From NCBI RefSeq assembly GCF_946222835.1, contig NZ_CAMIHD010000003.1, positions 103,103 through 167,102 on the forward strand: a DNA stretch of 64,000 nucleotides, written 5' to 3'. Numbering within the stretch: position 1 is the stretch's first letter; every line of letters starts with the position of its first letter. A program made the translations under genes and the position numbers. Below the pieces are notes generated by a model that ran no database searches, was not told the origin of the DNA, and saw nothing but the letters and a program-made list of their open reading frames with translations. Positions 1 to 9,004 of this stretch are shown here, in pieces. Source of the DNA: an uncultured Corynebacterium sp. (GTDB lineage: Bacteria; Actinomycetota; Actinomycetes; Mycobacteriales; Mycobacteriaceae).

Positions 1-30
1 CCGGGGCGTTTCCGGAGCGCCTCCCGGGCG

Positions 31-211
31 TTTCGATCAAATAGCACCGCGAAAGCGGCGGTTTCCAAAGCCTTATTTGATCGAAATGCCCCTTTTTTAT
101 CCCTTTTCCTGTCCACTCGGCACTCCCCGCGACAGCACCCCGCTCCCGCAGTACAATTCGATCACATTGCAGGCCGAAATCACCGGCCTCGGGGGACTTA
201 AATGATCGAAA
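31..211. repeat. Two copies of a 56-bp hairpin-forming unit
   Basis: Units at 31-86 and 156-211 each start with TTCGATCA and end with TGATCGAA, with exactly 46 bp between the two octamer starts in both copies. The two units also match each other in the interior (roughly two thirds of positions, by eye, without gaps). In the first unit the arms extend to 16 of 17 complementary bases (27-43 with 74-90). The second unit ends just before the start of the downstream nuclease gene. It may be a pair of operators or an RNA hairpin; function is not known. Confidence 0.7.
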
Positions 212-232
212 TGAATGCCTGGGGGTGGGCGT

Positions 233-1054
233 ATGAGAATTTTCACCACGCGCACGGCCGCGCGCCGCGCTACCAATAACCAACCCGTGAAAATCTGCCA
301 CGGTCTCTACGCCGAAAGAGAGCCCTCGCCGCGCGAACTCGCGGAAATCGTCTCTCAGCGCTGGCCCGACTCGGCGCTCGACGGCTACTCGTGCGCCCGC
401 CACTACCTCGGCCACGCTTTAGGATTTCCCCTTCACTTTCTGCGCGCGGGAACAATGGCCTCCAGCCCGTACTTTCGCACCCGGCGCGCCCGGCCGAAGG
501 CACTTGGCCAGTTCGACGGCATTAACGTATGCAATCCCCTGCAGGCCACGGAGATCATGGCGGAAGAAGACGCTGTCGCCTTTCTCGAGGCATGCTTTGC
601 CGGCCAGTACGGCGCCTCCCAGATGGAGGGCCACATGCTCGACTTCCAGCGCTTCCCGCGGCGCACCCGGCGCGTGTTAGAAAGCACCATCCTCGGCGCC
701 GATAGCGTCCCAGAACGAAACCTCACTCGCGGGCTTCGGCCCCATGTCACCGTCCACAATAACCGGTACATAGGCCCTTACCGCTGGGATTTACTCTTGG
801 AAGAGCACAAGGTGGCTATCGAGGTCGACGGCTACGCCTACCACCAGGGCGAGAGCCAGCAGCGATTCGAAATTGACCGCCAGAAGCTCAACGACGCCGT
901 CCAAAGAGGCTACAAACCCCTCCATTTCACCGCCGCCACAATCCAGCACCACCTCGACGTAGCCTTAAACCAGGTACTCGCCATTGTTCGGGGGAAGGGC
1001 GAGCATATAAACCCACCTTGGCAGTGGCATCACTACTGGCGGTTCCAGCACTAG
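233..1054 (+). CDS. DUF559-type PD-(D/E)XK nuclease-like protein
   Basis: This protein of about 273 residues has a C-terminal Vsr/DUF559-like nuclease fold: a strand with YRWDLLLEE followed by VAIEVDGYAYH, giving the D...ExD pattern of PD-(D/E)XK enzymes, about residues 190-210. The first 80 residues (ICHGLYAERE and a helical segment) resemble the N-terminal region of AbiEi-like actinobacterial proteins. The start at 233 follows a G-rich GGGGGTGGG; an ATG at 215 in the same frame is the alternative. No partner toxin, antitoxin or methylase lies next to it. Whether it cuts DNA, and when, is not known. The paired hairpin units directly upstream suggest it is regulated, possibly by itself, which is inference. 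Confidence 0.75.
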   Translation: MRIFTTRTAARRATNNQPVKICHGLYAEREPSPRELAEIVSQRWPDSALDGYSCARHYLGHALGFPLHFLRAGTMASSPYFRTRRARPKALGQFDGINVCNPLQATEIMAEEDAVAFLEACFAGQYGASQMEGHMLDFQRFPRRTRRVLESTILGADSVPERNLTRGLRPHVTVHNNRYIGPYRWDLLLEEHKVAIEVDGYAYHQGESQQRFEIDRQKLNDAVQRGYKPLHFTAATIQHHLDVALNQVLAIVRGKGEHINPPWQWHHYWRFQH

Positions 1055-1109
1055 CGCAACGACACCGCGCGGCTGACCCATATGCGCACGAGTAACTAAG
1101 GTGAATGGC

Positions 1110-1406
1110 ATGAAAAACGTTCAACCAAATGAAGTACCAGAAGGCGCACAGCTTATTGACGTCCGCGAGAACGACGAGTGGGCAGTGGAGCGCGCAAAGG
1201 GCGCGACCCATATCCCAATGAGCGAGATTACGGGTCGCATCCAGGAAATCGACCCGGACAAGGATATCTACGTCATTTGCCACGCGGGCGGCCGCAGCAT
1301 GCAGGTCTGCCAGTATCTGGAGCATGCGCTGGGCTGGGACACCATTAACGTCGATGGCGGCACGGATAAGTGGAAGGCTTCCGGGCTTCCCATCGAAACG
1401 GATTAA
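1110..1406 (+). CDS. Single-domain rhodanese-like protein
   Basis: A 98-residue single rhodanese domain. Visible family features are the LIDVRENDEW strand-loop near the N terminus and the active-site loop ICHAGGRS, with the persulfide-forming cysteine in place. Such proteins move sulfane sulfur or detoxify thiols; the actual acceptor is not known. The ATG at 1110 is preferred because TAAGG lies about 8 nt before it; a GTG at 1101 is in frame but overlaps that site. It ends just before a small palindrome that precedes the MarR gene. No signal peptide, so it is cytoplasmic. Confidence 0.85.
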   Translation: MKNVQPNEVPEGAQLIDVRENDEWAVERAKGATHIPMSEITGRIQEIDPDKDIYVICHAGGRSMQVCQYLEHALGWDTINVDGGTDKWKASGLPIETD

Positions 1407-1437
1407 TTGGCCTTAACCAATCTTTTGGGATTATGAT
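1406..1437 (+). promoter_or_regulatory. Palindrome and -10 box before marR
   Basis: ATTGG-N6-CCAAT at 1406-1421 is an inverted repeat that touches the rhodanese stop codon. TATGAT at 1432-1437 is a good -10 hexamer 6 nt before the marR ATG, with no Shine-Dalgarno between them, so the mRNA is probably leaderless. The palindrome then lies around the -25 to -38 region, where a repressor would block RNA polymerase. Autoregulation by the MarR protein is an inference. Confidence 0.5.
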
Positions 1438-1443
1438 GATGGT

Positions 1444-1902
1444 ATGTCTTCCACGAATAATTCTGTAATCCCAACGACCCTGCTCGAATCCCCGTCGTTC
1501 CAGTTGGAACGCCTCCGCCGCCGCACCCGCGATGGTGTCGAGACCGCTCTGCAGACCAAGCAGACGACGCTGCGCGAGTACTGGGTCCTTACCTGCCTGG
1601 TGGACGCGGATGCTGCGTCGCAGTCCTACCTCTCCGAGACCCTGGCCATTGATGCTTCTGACATGGTGCGTCTTATCGACGCCCTCGAGGACCGCGGCTG
1701 GGCCAAGCGCGAGCGCGACCCGAAGGATCGCCGCCGCCAGATCGTCGCGTCCACCAAGAAGGGCGCAAAGGTCCACAAGGACTTGGCGGAGCTTGTTTCC
1801 GCCGCCGAGGACGAGGCTTTGGATGAGTCCACCAATAAGCAGCTCAAGCACCTGCGTAAGTTGGCCAAGTCCATCATTGCCGCGGACGAAGAAGAGGCGT
1901 AA
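1444..1902 (+). CDS. MarR-family transcriptional regulator
   Basis: A 152-residue MarR-type winged-helix protein. The wing and recognition region is clear (VRLIDALEDRGWAKRERDPKDRR at about residues 75-97, with the DxRxR-like wing), flanked by the N- and C-terminal dimerisation helices. Its stop codon is directly followed by the ATG of the large NRPS-like gene, so the two are probably cotranscribed and the regulator may control that gene. It appears to be leaderless with a palindrome upstream, which would fit autorepression. The ligand is unknown. Confidence 0.88.
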   Translation: MSSTNNSVIPTTLLESPSFQLERLRRRTRDGVETALQTKQTTLREYWVLTCLVDADAASQSYLSETLAIDASDMVRLIDALEDRGWAKRERDPKDRRRQIVASTKKGAKVHKDLAELVSAAEDEALDESTNKQLKHLRKLAKSIIAADEEEA

Positions 1903-4900
1903 ATGGCAGGCCCCGAATCGTTCGTCCCGCAGCAGTACCTTCTAGGTAGCGCGGCGCCGCGGCCGCGCACGCTGTGGGACATCATCACCACTACTGCGGA
2001 GATGCACCCAGACGCCGCCGCGCTAGACGACGGCGAAATCATCACCTACTCCGAGCTCATCCACGAAGTCGAGCTGTGGGCCACCGAGCTGCACGCCAAT
2101 GGTGTGCGCCGGGGCGATCGCATCGGCATTCGGATGACCTCCGGCAAGCGCGAGCTCTACCTCGCCATTTTGGCGACCCTGGCGGCGGGCGCGGCCTACG
2201 TGCCTGTCGACGCCGACGACCCGGACGAGCGCGCCGAGATGGTCTTCGGCGAGGCCGATATCGATGGCGTTTTTACTGATGAAGGCTTCCGCTTCCTGCG
2301 CGATTCCGCGCGCCCGGACGCCCCGGCCGAGGAGTCCAATGCCCCGCTCCCAGAAGACACCGCGTGGATCATCTTCACCTCCGGTTCTACCGGCAAGCCG
2401 AAGGGCGTGGCCGTGAGCCACCGTTCCGCGGCCGCCTTCGTGGATGCCGAGGCCAGCCTCTTTTTGGTAAACCACCCGCACGGGCCACTCGGCCCGGAGG
2501 ATCGTGTGCTCGCCGGGCTGTCCGTCGCCTTCGATGCCTCCTGCGAGGAAATGTGGCTGGCCTGGGGCCACGGTGGCTGCTTGGTCCCGGCACCGCGCTC
2601 CCTGGTGCGTTCCGGCATGGACTTAGGTCCGTGGCTCATCCGCCGCGATATCACCGTCGTGTCTACCGTGCCTACCCTGGCGGGCCTGTGGCCGGCCGAG
2701 GCGCTGGATAATATCCGCCTGCTCATCGTCGGCGGCGAGGCCTGCTCGCAGGAACTGGTGGACCGCCTGGCCACCGAGGACCGCGAGATGTGGAATACCT
2801 ACGGCCCTACCGAGGCCACGGTCGTCGCCTGTGCGCAGCAAATGCTGCCCGGACGGCCGGTGTCCATTGGCTTGCCGTTGAATGGGTGGGACCTGGTGGT
2901 CGTCGACAAGCAGGGCATGCCTGTGGAATTAGGCGGCGTCGGCGAGCTGGTGATCGGCGGCGTGGGACTGGCGTCCTACCTGGATCCGGCTAAGGACGCG
3001 GAGAAGTACGCCCCGCTGGAGTCGATGGGCTGGCAGCGTGCGTATCGCACCGGTGACCACGTGCGCCTGGAGGAGGACGGGCTGTACTTCGTCGGCCGCG
3101 TGGATGACCAGGTGAAAATTGGCGGGCGCCGAATCGAGCTCGGCGAGGTCGAAGCCAACGTTGCGGCCCTGGATAACGTCTATAACTCGGCCGTGGCCGT
3201 GCAAAAGACCCCGGGCGGCGAGTCCGTCTTGGTGGGCTATGTTTCCCTCGAAAATGAGACCAAGGGCTTCGATCACGAGGGCGCACACGCGCGTCTGGCC
3301 GATACCATGCCTGCTGCCCTGGTCCCGCGCATCTGTGTGATGGAAGAGCTGCCGGTGCGTACCTCCGGCAAGGTGGATAAGAAGGCCCTGCCGTGGCCGC
3401 TGCCTGGAGTGGGAGTGGAATCGACCACGCTGACCGAGACCGAGAAGTGGCTCGCGGAACTATGGGTGGAAACCCTTGGTGTGTCTGTGGAGGATGAGAA
3501 CGCCGATTTCTTCTCTCTCGGCGGCACGTCGCTGGCGGCCGCGACCCTCGTGGGCCATATTAGGGAGCGCTACCCCACCGTGGCCGTACGCGACCTCTAC
3601 GACCACCCGCGCCTAGGCTCGCTGGCCGAGCTCATCGCTGGCGCCGAGCCGCGCCCCGCGGCTGCCGACGTCCCCATGCGCGAGGTCACCAAGGTCGGCT
3701 TCGGCACCCGCCTCGCCCAGACCCTGATTCAGATCCCCGTCATGACGCTGGCCGCCTCCAGCTGGCTGGCCTGGCTCATGTTGGGGTCCACCGTGGCGGC
3801 ATCGCTGGACTTTGAGTGGGCCACGGCCTATCCGTGGTGGCTGGTCATTGCCATGCTCATCGTCTTTGTCACCCCTGTCGGCCGCATCCCGATTGGCGGC
3901 TACGGCGCGCGTCTTATTACGGCCGGCATTAAGCCGGGCGATTACCCGCGCGGCGGTTCGACGCACCTGCGCATCTGGGCGGCCGAGCGCTGGGCTAATG
4001 CCTCTGGCGCGAGCTCCCTGGCCGGTGCCACGCGCGTGAATAACTACGCCCGCACGCTTGGCGTCAAGGTCAAGCGCGGCGTGGACCTGCACTCCCTGCC
4101 GCCGGTTACCGGCCTGCTCACCTTGGGCAAGCACGCCGCCATCGAGCCCGAAGTGGACCTTTCCGGTTATTGGCTGGACGGCGATATCTTGCATGTGGGC
4201 GCCATCGACGTGAAGGAAGGCGCTCGCATGGCCGCGCGCTCCACGCTGCTGCCTGGCACCGTGGTGGGCAAGTATGCCCACGTGGAGGCCGGTTCCACCG
4301 TCACGGGCCGCAAGAAGATCAAGGACGGCCAGCGCTGGTCCGGCTCGCCTGCCCAGAAGGTGGGCCGCTCCAAGCACCGCTTCCCGTCCCATACGCCAAA
4401 GCGCCGGCCGTGGTGGGTGGCCATTTATGACGCCACTTCCGTCCTTCTCGCCATCCAGCCGGTTGTTGCGCTGGCGGTAGGCGCGGCGATCGTCTTGGCC
4501 CTCGTGCATTCCACGGGCGGCGATAGCTTCGTCGGTGCGGTCTTCTTCGCGCCCGTTGGCGCGCTGGCGGCCTTTGCCACCTATATGCTGCAGACTTGGC
4601 TGGGCGTGCGCATCCTCTCGCTGGGCATTAGCTCGGGCGTAGCACCCGTGCGCTCGGCCAAGGGCTGGCGCCTGTGGGCCATCGAGCGCCTCATGGACGA
4701 GGCTCGCACCAAACTCTTTCCGCTCTATGCCTCCCAGCTGACCCCGGCGTGGCTGCGCTCGCTCGGCGCGGAGATTGGCACCAACGTGGAAATCTCCACC
4801 GCGGTGATGATCCCCAAGCTCACCGAGGTCAAAGAGGGTGCCTTCCTGGCCGATGACACCATGATCGGCGGCTATGAGCTCGGCGGTGGCTGGATGCGCA

Positions 4901-5805
4901 CCGGTGAGACGAAGGTGGGCAAGCGATCCTTCGTGGGCAACTCCGGCATCACCGCACCCGGCCGCAAGCTATCGAAGAACTCGCTGGTTGCCGTTCTTTC
5001 TTCTACCCCGAAGAAGACGAAGGCCGGCGCCAACTGGTGGGGTGCGCCGCCAGAGCGCATGCGTCGCGTGACCGTGGAGGTGGACTCCCCCGCCAACTCG
5101 GGTGAGGCGCTGACCTATAACCCGGGCTTTGCCGTCAAGGCCGCCCGAGGAGTGGTGGAAACCATGCGCCTTTTGGCACCGATGTTTTCTGCCATGCTGC
5201 TCGCAGCAACCCTCAGCGTCTACGACTTGCTTCTCGACGTCCTCGGCTTCCCCCTCACCTGGCTCCTCTCCGGCCTCGTGCTCATGGGCATGGGTGCGGT
5301 GGCCATGGCCGTGACCGTCGCGGTGAAGTGGATCTGCGTGGGCAAGCACCGCGCGGCTGACCACCCGCTGTGGTCCGCTTTTGTCTGGCTCAATGAGCTG
5401 CAGGATACCTTTGTGGAGGTCGTCGCCGCGCCGTGGTTCTTCCAGCACACCTACGGCTCCGGAGAGATCAACTTGGGGCTGCGCGCCCTCGGCGTGGAAA
5501 TCGGCCGCGGTGCGTGGATCGATTCCTACTGGTTCCCGGAAACGGACCTCATTCGCGTCGGGGAGGCCGCCACCGTGGGACCTGGCACGGTGGTGCAAAC
5601 CCACCTTTTCCAGGACCGCGTGATGAGCCTAGATACCGTCACCATCCAGGACGGCTCCACGCTGGCCGCCCACTCGGTGGCGCTGCCGGCCTCGCTCATC
5701 GGCACGGCTTCCACCGTGGGCCCCGGCTCGCTGGTTATGCGCGGTGACCGCGTGCCTACCAACGCCGTATGGCAGGGCAACCCCATCGAGCCGTGGGAGC
5801 GATAG
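1903..5805 (+). CDS. Pls/PosA-type NRPS-like membrane protein
   Basis: 1300 residues. Order of parts: an adenylation domain (A3 IFTSGSTGKPKG at ~156, A5 NTYGPTEA at ~296, A7 YRTGDH at ~381, A10 TSGKVDKKAL at ~486), a carrier domain with LGGTSL whose serine at ~543 takes phosphopantetheine, then three repeats of transmembrane helices followed by a left-handed beta-helix (hexapeptide) domain, about 600-815, 840-1070 and 1085-1300. There is no condensation or thioesterase domain. This layout is that of epsilon-polylysine-synthetase-like Pls/PosA proteins, in which the C-terminal modules are thought to join monomers. It is a cell-membrane protein that activates an amino or carboxylic acid; the product cannot be read from sequence. 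It follows marR without a gap. Confidence 0.88.
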   Translation: MAGPESFVPQQYLLGSAAPRPRTLWDIITTTAEMHPDAAALDDGEIITYSELIHEVELWATELHANGVRRGDRIGIRMTSGKRELYLAILATLAAGAAYVPVDADDPDERAEMVFGEADIDGVFTDEGFRFLRDSARPDAPAEESNAPLPEDTAWIIFTSGSTGKPKGVAVSHRSAAAFVDAEASLFLVNHPHGPLGPEDRVLAGLSVAFDASCEEMWLAWGHGGCLVPAPRSLVRSGMDLGPWLIRRDITVVSTVPTLAGLWPAEALDNIRLLIVGGEACSQELVDRLATEDREMWNTYGPTEATVVACAQQMLPGRPVSIGLPLNGWDLVVVDKQGMPVELGGVGELVIGGVGLASYLDPAKDAEKYAPLESMGWQRAYRTGDHVRLEEDGLYFVGRVDDQVKIGGRRIELGEVEANVAALDNVYNSAVAVQKTPGGESVLVGYVSLENETKGFDHEGAHARLADTMPAALVPRICVMEELPVRTSGKVDKKALPWPLPGVGVESTTLTETEKWLAELWVETLGVSVEDENADFFSLGGTSLAAATLVGHIRERYPTVAVRDLYDHPRLGSLAELIAGAEPRPAAADVPMREVTKVGFGTRLAQTLIQIPVMTLAASSWLAWLMLGSTVAASLDFEWATAYPWWLVIAMLIVFVTPVGRIPIGGYGARLITAGIKPGDYPRGGSTHLRIWAAERWANASGASSLAGATRVNNYARTLGVKVKRGVDLHSLPPVTGLLTLGKHAAIEPEVDLSGYWLDGDILHVGAIDVKEGARMAARSTLLPGTVVGKYAHVEAGSTVTGRKKIKDGQRWSGSPAQKVGRSKHRFPSHTPKRRPWWVAIYDATSVLLAIQPVVALAVGAAIVLALVHSTGGDSFVGAVFFAPVGALAAFATYMLQTWLGVRILSLGISSGVAPVRSAKGWRLWAIERLMDEARTKLFPLYASQLTPAWLRSLGAEIGTNVEISTAVMIPKLTEVKEGAFLADDTMIGGYELGGGWMRTGETKVGKRSFVGNSGITAPGRKLSKNSLVAVLSSTPKKTKAGANWWGAPPERMRRVTVEVDSPANSGEALTYNPGFAVKAARGVVETMRLLAPMFSAMLLAATLSVYDLLLDVLGFPLTWLLSGLVLMGMGAVAMAVTVAVKWICVGKHRAADHPLWSAFVWLNELQDTFVEVVAAPWFFQHTYGSGEINLGLRALGVEIGRGAWIDSYWFPETDLIRVGEAATVGPGTVVQTHLFQDRVMSLDTVTIQDGSTLAAHSVALPASLIGTASTVGPGSLVMRGDRVPTNAVWQGNPIEPWER

Positions 5806-5827
5806 GTCGCCGGCCATAATCTGCGCC

Positions 5828-7474
5828 CTACCGCGCGAAGTCCTGGTATTTAATCATCTCGCCGGACTTGAAGTCCCAGGCCTCCACCCGGACGCGGTCT
5901 GCAAAGACCTTGACCCGCAGTCCGGTGGAGGCCTCTTCCTTTTCTTTGACGATTGTCTCGTCATTATCGCCATCCGGCAGGTACTCATTGAGGATGGCAC
6001 CGGTGTTGACCACGGGGAAGCCGGTGCGCCCAGCCTCGCCGGTGCCGTCGTAGCGCCGAGTTCCCCACCAGTTATTTTGGCGCAGCGAAGAGTGGCTATG
6101 GCTGCTAAACCACACGATGTTGTTGTACTTATTGACCACGTTGGATAGCGCCTCAAGGTCCTCAAAGTCATTCTGGTACCACGCCGAATGGGACATCGAT
6201 ACCGTCTGCGGCAGCAACGGATGGCTAAAGACCAGCGCCGGCGTCCCCTTGGCATCCCAGTACGCTAGACGCTCATCTAACCAGTCGAGCTGCTCCTTGC
6301 TGATGCGCTGGAACGGCTCCTTGCCGTGGCGCAGAATATCAGAATAAAACTCGGTATTTACCGAAATGAGCGGCACCCCATCCACCACTTCTTCCTTCCA
6401 CGGCTTGTCCTGGCCGGAGTGCTTCAGGAAGCGATCCAGGTAGGTCTTAGAGCCTTCCTTGCCATACATTTCGTGGTTGCCGATGGTCCACAATTCCTTG
6501 CCCGAATCGTGCGGCACCTCGCTGTGCGCGGCCAAGAAATCATCCCACTGCTGCTGCGAGCCATCGTCCACGAGGTCGCCGTTGAGCACCAGCGCCCCGG
6601 CCTTGTTATCCATGGCGTTCAACTGGCGCACCGCGTCTTTGTAGTCTTGGGGGTCGCCTTGGACGTCGGAAAGCACGTCCACGGTAGCCTGCGGCGAGCC
6701 CTGAAGCTCACCGAGCGGCTTGACGACGCCCACGTTATCCACCGCCCACCACCAGTCATCATTGCCGTTGTTGTAGCTGAAGCTAACCTGCATATTCTTC
6801 GCGCCGGCCGGCACGTCCACGCCAATGGACTCGTGCTTGGAGAAGACGTCCTCGTTGAAGGCGGCAATTTCCTGTGTCTCCCCACCATCGAAGGACACCG
6901 TCACCGTGGCATTCTGCCCTTCTTTGCCTTGGCGATAATGGTGATCGAACTCCACATTCACCCGGTCCTGCCCCGCCACCGGGATGGCCGGGCTCTTTAG
7001 ACCCGCGGTCATGGAATCGCCTTCGGCCAAGCGTTGCTGCTTGTTGTCAATGATTGCGAAGGTGTCATGCGCCTGGGTGAAATAGTGGCGCATATCGGTG
7101 CCGGCAGCCCAGGTCCAGTGGCGCATATCGCCAAAGGTCCAGCCCTTCCATCGGGCCTCGCCCGAGTCCACGCCCTGCACGTCGGTCTTCCACCCCTCCG
7201 GCGCGCGGTGGGTGAACCATGCCGGGGTATCCACCTCATCGAAGCTTTCCTGCCACAGCACCCGCGATTCTGTGCCTTCCCCCGGCTGCGCATCGTCTCC
7301 CGCCGAGGACCCCTCGGACGAGCCCTGGGAGGACCCCCAAGAAGAGCCTAACGATGACCCCAAAGAAGAACCAAGGGAGGAACCTGGAAGCGAGGACTGG
7401 GCCGTCGCAACAGGTGCGCCCACCATTCCGGTGAGCGCCAGGACAGATGAGAAAGCACAGAGTTTATTTTTCAT
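5828..7474 (-). CDS. Secreted calcineurin-like metallophosphoesterase
   Basis: 548 residues. Signal peptide 1-25 (VATA then QS), then a run of eight xGSS repeats (about 27-58) as a flexible linker, then a jelly-roll-like domain (RVLWQESFDE ... WAVDNVGVV, about 70-255), then the catalytic domain. Metal-ligand motifs are LSDVQG, LNGDLVDDG, IGNHEMYG, FSHPLLP and SSHSHSS. The last is a variant of the usual GHxH, with Ser for Gly. The substrate is unknown; it should act outside the membrane. It converges with the NRPS-like gene with 22 bp between stops. No strong Shine-Dalgarno is seen before the ATG. Confidence 0.85.
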   Translation of the reverse strand: MKNKLCAFSSVLALTGMVGAPVATAQSSLPGSSLGSSLGSSLGSSWGSSQGSSEGSSAGDDAQPGEGTESRVLWQESFDEVDTPAWFTHRAPEGWKTDVQGVDSGEARWKGWTFGDMRHWTWAAGTDMRHYFTQAHDTFAIIDNKQQRLAEGDSMTAGLKSPAIPVAGQDRVNVEFDHHYRQGKEGQNATVTVSFDGGETQEIAAFNEDVFSKHESIGVDVPAGAKNMQVSFSYNNGNDDWWWAVDNVGVVKPLGELQGSPQATVDVLSDVQGDPQDYKDAVRQLNAMDNKAGALVLNGDLVDDGSQQQWDDFLAAHSEVPHDSGKELWTIGNHEMYGKEGSKTYLDRFLKHSGQDKPWKEEVVDGVPLISVNTEFYSDILRHGKEPFQRISKEQLDWLDERLAYWDAKGTPALVFSHPLLPQTVSMSHSAWYQNDFEDLEALSNVVNKYNNIVWFSSHSHSSLRQNNWWGTRRYDGTGEAGRTGFPVVNTGAILNEYLPDGDNDETIVKEKEEASTGLRVKVFADRVRVEAWDFKSGEMIKYQDFAR

Positions 7475-7521
7475 AATTCAATTTCTATCCGGCCTGGGCA
7501 ACGAGGCGGTTACATATACGT

Positions 7522-7558
7522 AAACTCTTGGCAAGCACTACATGCCTGCCAAGAGTTT
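7522..7558 (-). terminator. Rho-independent terminator
   Basis: A near-perfect 16-bp stem (7522-7537 with 7543-7558, one mismatch) with a 5-nt loop lies 22 bp after the stop of the lipase-like gene. It also precedes the metallophosphoesterase gene and so separates the two minus-strand units. Confidence 0.75.
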
Positions 7559-7580
7559 TCACTTTGAGTTCAGCGTGAAC

Positions 7581-8726
7581 TTAGACGTGGCGGTCTAGCC
7601 ACTCCACAACGGTATCGAGGGCCTGATCGGCAGCCGGCTCATTAAAGACCTCGTGCTTCTGGCCTTCCCAAGTCACATACTCCACGTCTTCAGAAGAAAT
7701 GGAGTTGTGCCAATCCTGGGAGAAATACGGCGGCACGATGCCGTCCTTGGTGCCGTGCATGATGAGCGTCGGTGCGGTGAAGAGATCCGCATTGACGGCG
7801 TCATAATTCGCGATTGCTGCCAGCTGCAGGGCGGTACCGGCGCTGGTTTTCTGCGCGATGAGCGGGCTCGAGGCATACTCGTCCTTCACCGCCTGGTTAG
7901 TGGAAGTGCCATCCGTAAATGGATTAGACAGCATAATGCCCTTGCTCCACTCCGGCGACTCCACACCAATTTCGGTGCGGTGCGGGATTAGGTTCTGCGC
8001 GTAGTGGGCATTGAAACTGGTGAGCTGGGCCAGCGGCAGGCGCTCAAAGATGGTGGGATCCAACTTCTTCTGAGTCTCAGAAATATCATCCGGCGTGATA
8101 TTCTTTCCCGCAACATTCTTGCCAGAAAGGTTCAGCGGCGCGCCGCCACCGTTGGTGATGATGCCATCGACCTTGCCCGGGTTACGAATGCCATAGGCCT
8201 CCACGGTCAGCGAGCCCATCGAGTGGCCCAGCAGGAAGGTCTTTACTCCCTGGTTTTCCTCCTTGGCCATGTCCACCACATGGTCGAAGTCATCCAGGAT
8301 GTACTGGAAATTATCGATGTGCCCCAGCGGCACGCTGCCGCCGGCGGACTTGCCGTGCCCGCGGTGATCTACACGGTAGACATTGTAGCCCGCATCCAGC
8401 AGGCGCTTGGCGACGTAATCATATCGCCCCGAGTGCTCAGACACACCGTGCGCCAAAACCACCGCACCGCGTGGGTTGGCCACCTTCTGCTTGCGGTAGT
8501 AGATCTTGACGCCCTCGCCGTGAGCGCTGTCGAAGTAGCCTTCTTCATCAGATACCTGCTTCTCCGAGACGGTCGGGCGTCCCAACACATCCGGCTTTTG
8601 GTCCGCCGCTGGCGCAGGCGCCGGGACTTCCTGGGCGATTGCCCCTGCCGTGAGCGTGCCTGATACCGCAACTGGTGCCGCCAGTACTGCTGCCGCCGTC
8701 AAACAAGCGGTTACGTGCTTCTTCAT
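7581..8726 (-). CDS. Secreted alpha/beta hydrolase, monoacylglycerol lipase-like
   Basis: 381 residues. The start is placed at MKKHVTACL, which has AAGGGGG about 8 nt upstream and begins a normal signal peptide (about 1-30); an in-frame upstream extension lacks both. The catalytic triad of the serine aminopeptidase S33/monoglyceride-lipase group is visible: Ser in LLGHSMGS, Asp in TKDGIVPP, His in GQKHEVF. The oxyanion motif is LAHGVSEHSGRY. It should hydrolyse monoacylglycerol-type esters outside the cytoplasmic membrane; that would suit a lipid-using skin or mucosal corynebacterium (inference). Confidence 0.85.
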   Translation of the reverse strand: MKKHVTACLTAAAVLAAPVAVSGTLTAGAIAQEVPAPAPAADQKPDVLGRPTVSEKQVSDEEGYFDSAHGEGVKIYYRKQKVANPRGAVVLAHGVSEHSGRYDYVAKRLLDAGYNVYRVDHRGHGKSAGGSVPLGHIDNFQYILDDFDHVVDMAKEENQGVKTFLLGHSMGSLTVEAYGIRNPGKVDGIITNGGGAPLNLSGKNVAGKNITPDDISETQKKLDPTIFERLPLAQLTSFNAHYAQNLIPHRTEIGVESPEWSKGIMLSNPFTDGTSTNQAVKDEYASSPLIAQKTSAGTALQLAAIANYDAVNADLFTAPTLIMHGTKDGIVPPYFSQDWHNSISSEDVEYVTWEGQKHEVFNEPAADQALDTVVEWLDRHV

Positions 8727-8943
8727 TATCACTGCCCCCTTGAGGTGTTGTAGCTCATATCGATTAGCCAGATGAGATTGGGATAACAGTGATGCTAAAC
8801 ATTCTGAGACGAAGACCACAAATAGTTTTCAACAATGCTATCTACGGTCCCGTAACATAACCGCACGGAAATACCCCTTTAAAATCCCCTAATTTCCGCA
8901 AAGCTATTCCTCCCCATTTACCCCCTTTTGGTACCCCTAAAAC

Positions 8944-8978
8944 AAAAAACGGGAAACCCGGACTTACCGAGTTTCCGC
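8944..8978 (-). terminator. Rho-independent terminator after ppk2
   Basis: On the minus strand a GC-rich stem (GGAAAC-CGG with CCG-GTTTCC, small internal mismatches) is followed by six T residues. It begins 26 bp after the ppk2 stop codon. Confidence 0.8.
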
Positions 8979-9004
8979 CTAATGTGCGGCTAATTTAGCT
9001 CAAC

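Noticed and set aside
1..90. Twin hairpins as a CRISPR remnant
   Set aside because: Only two units, 125 bp apart and imperfect, no spacers of even length, and no cas gene.
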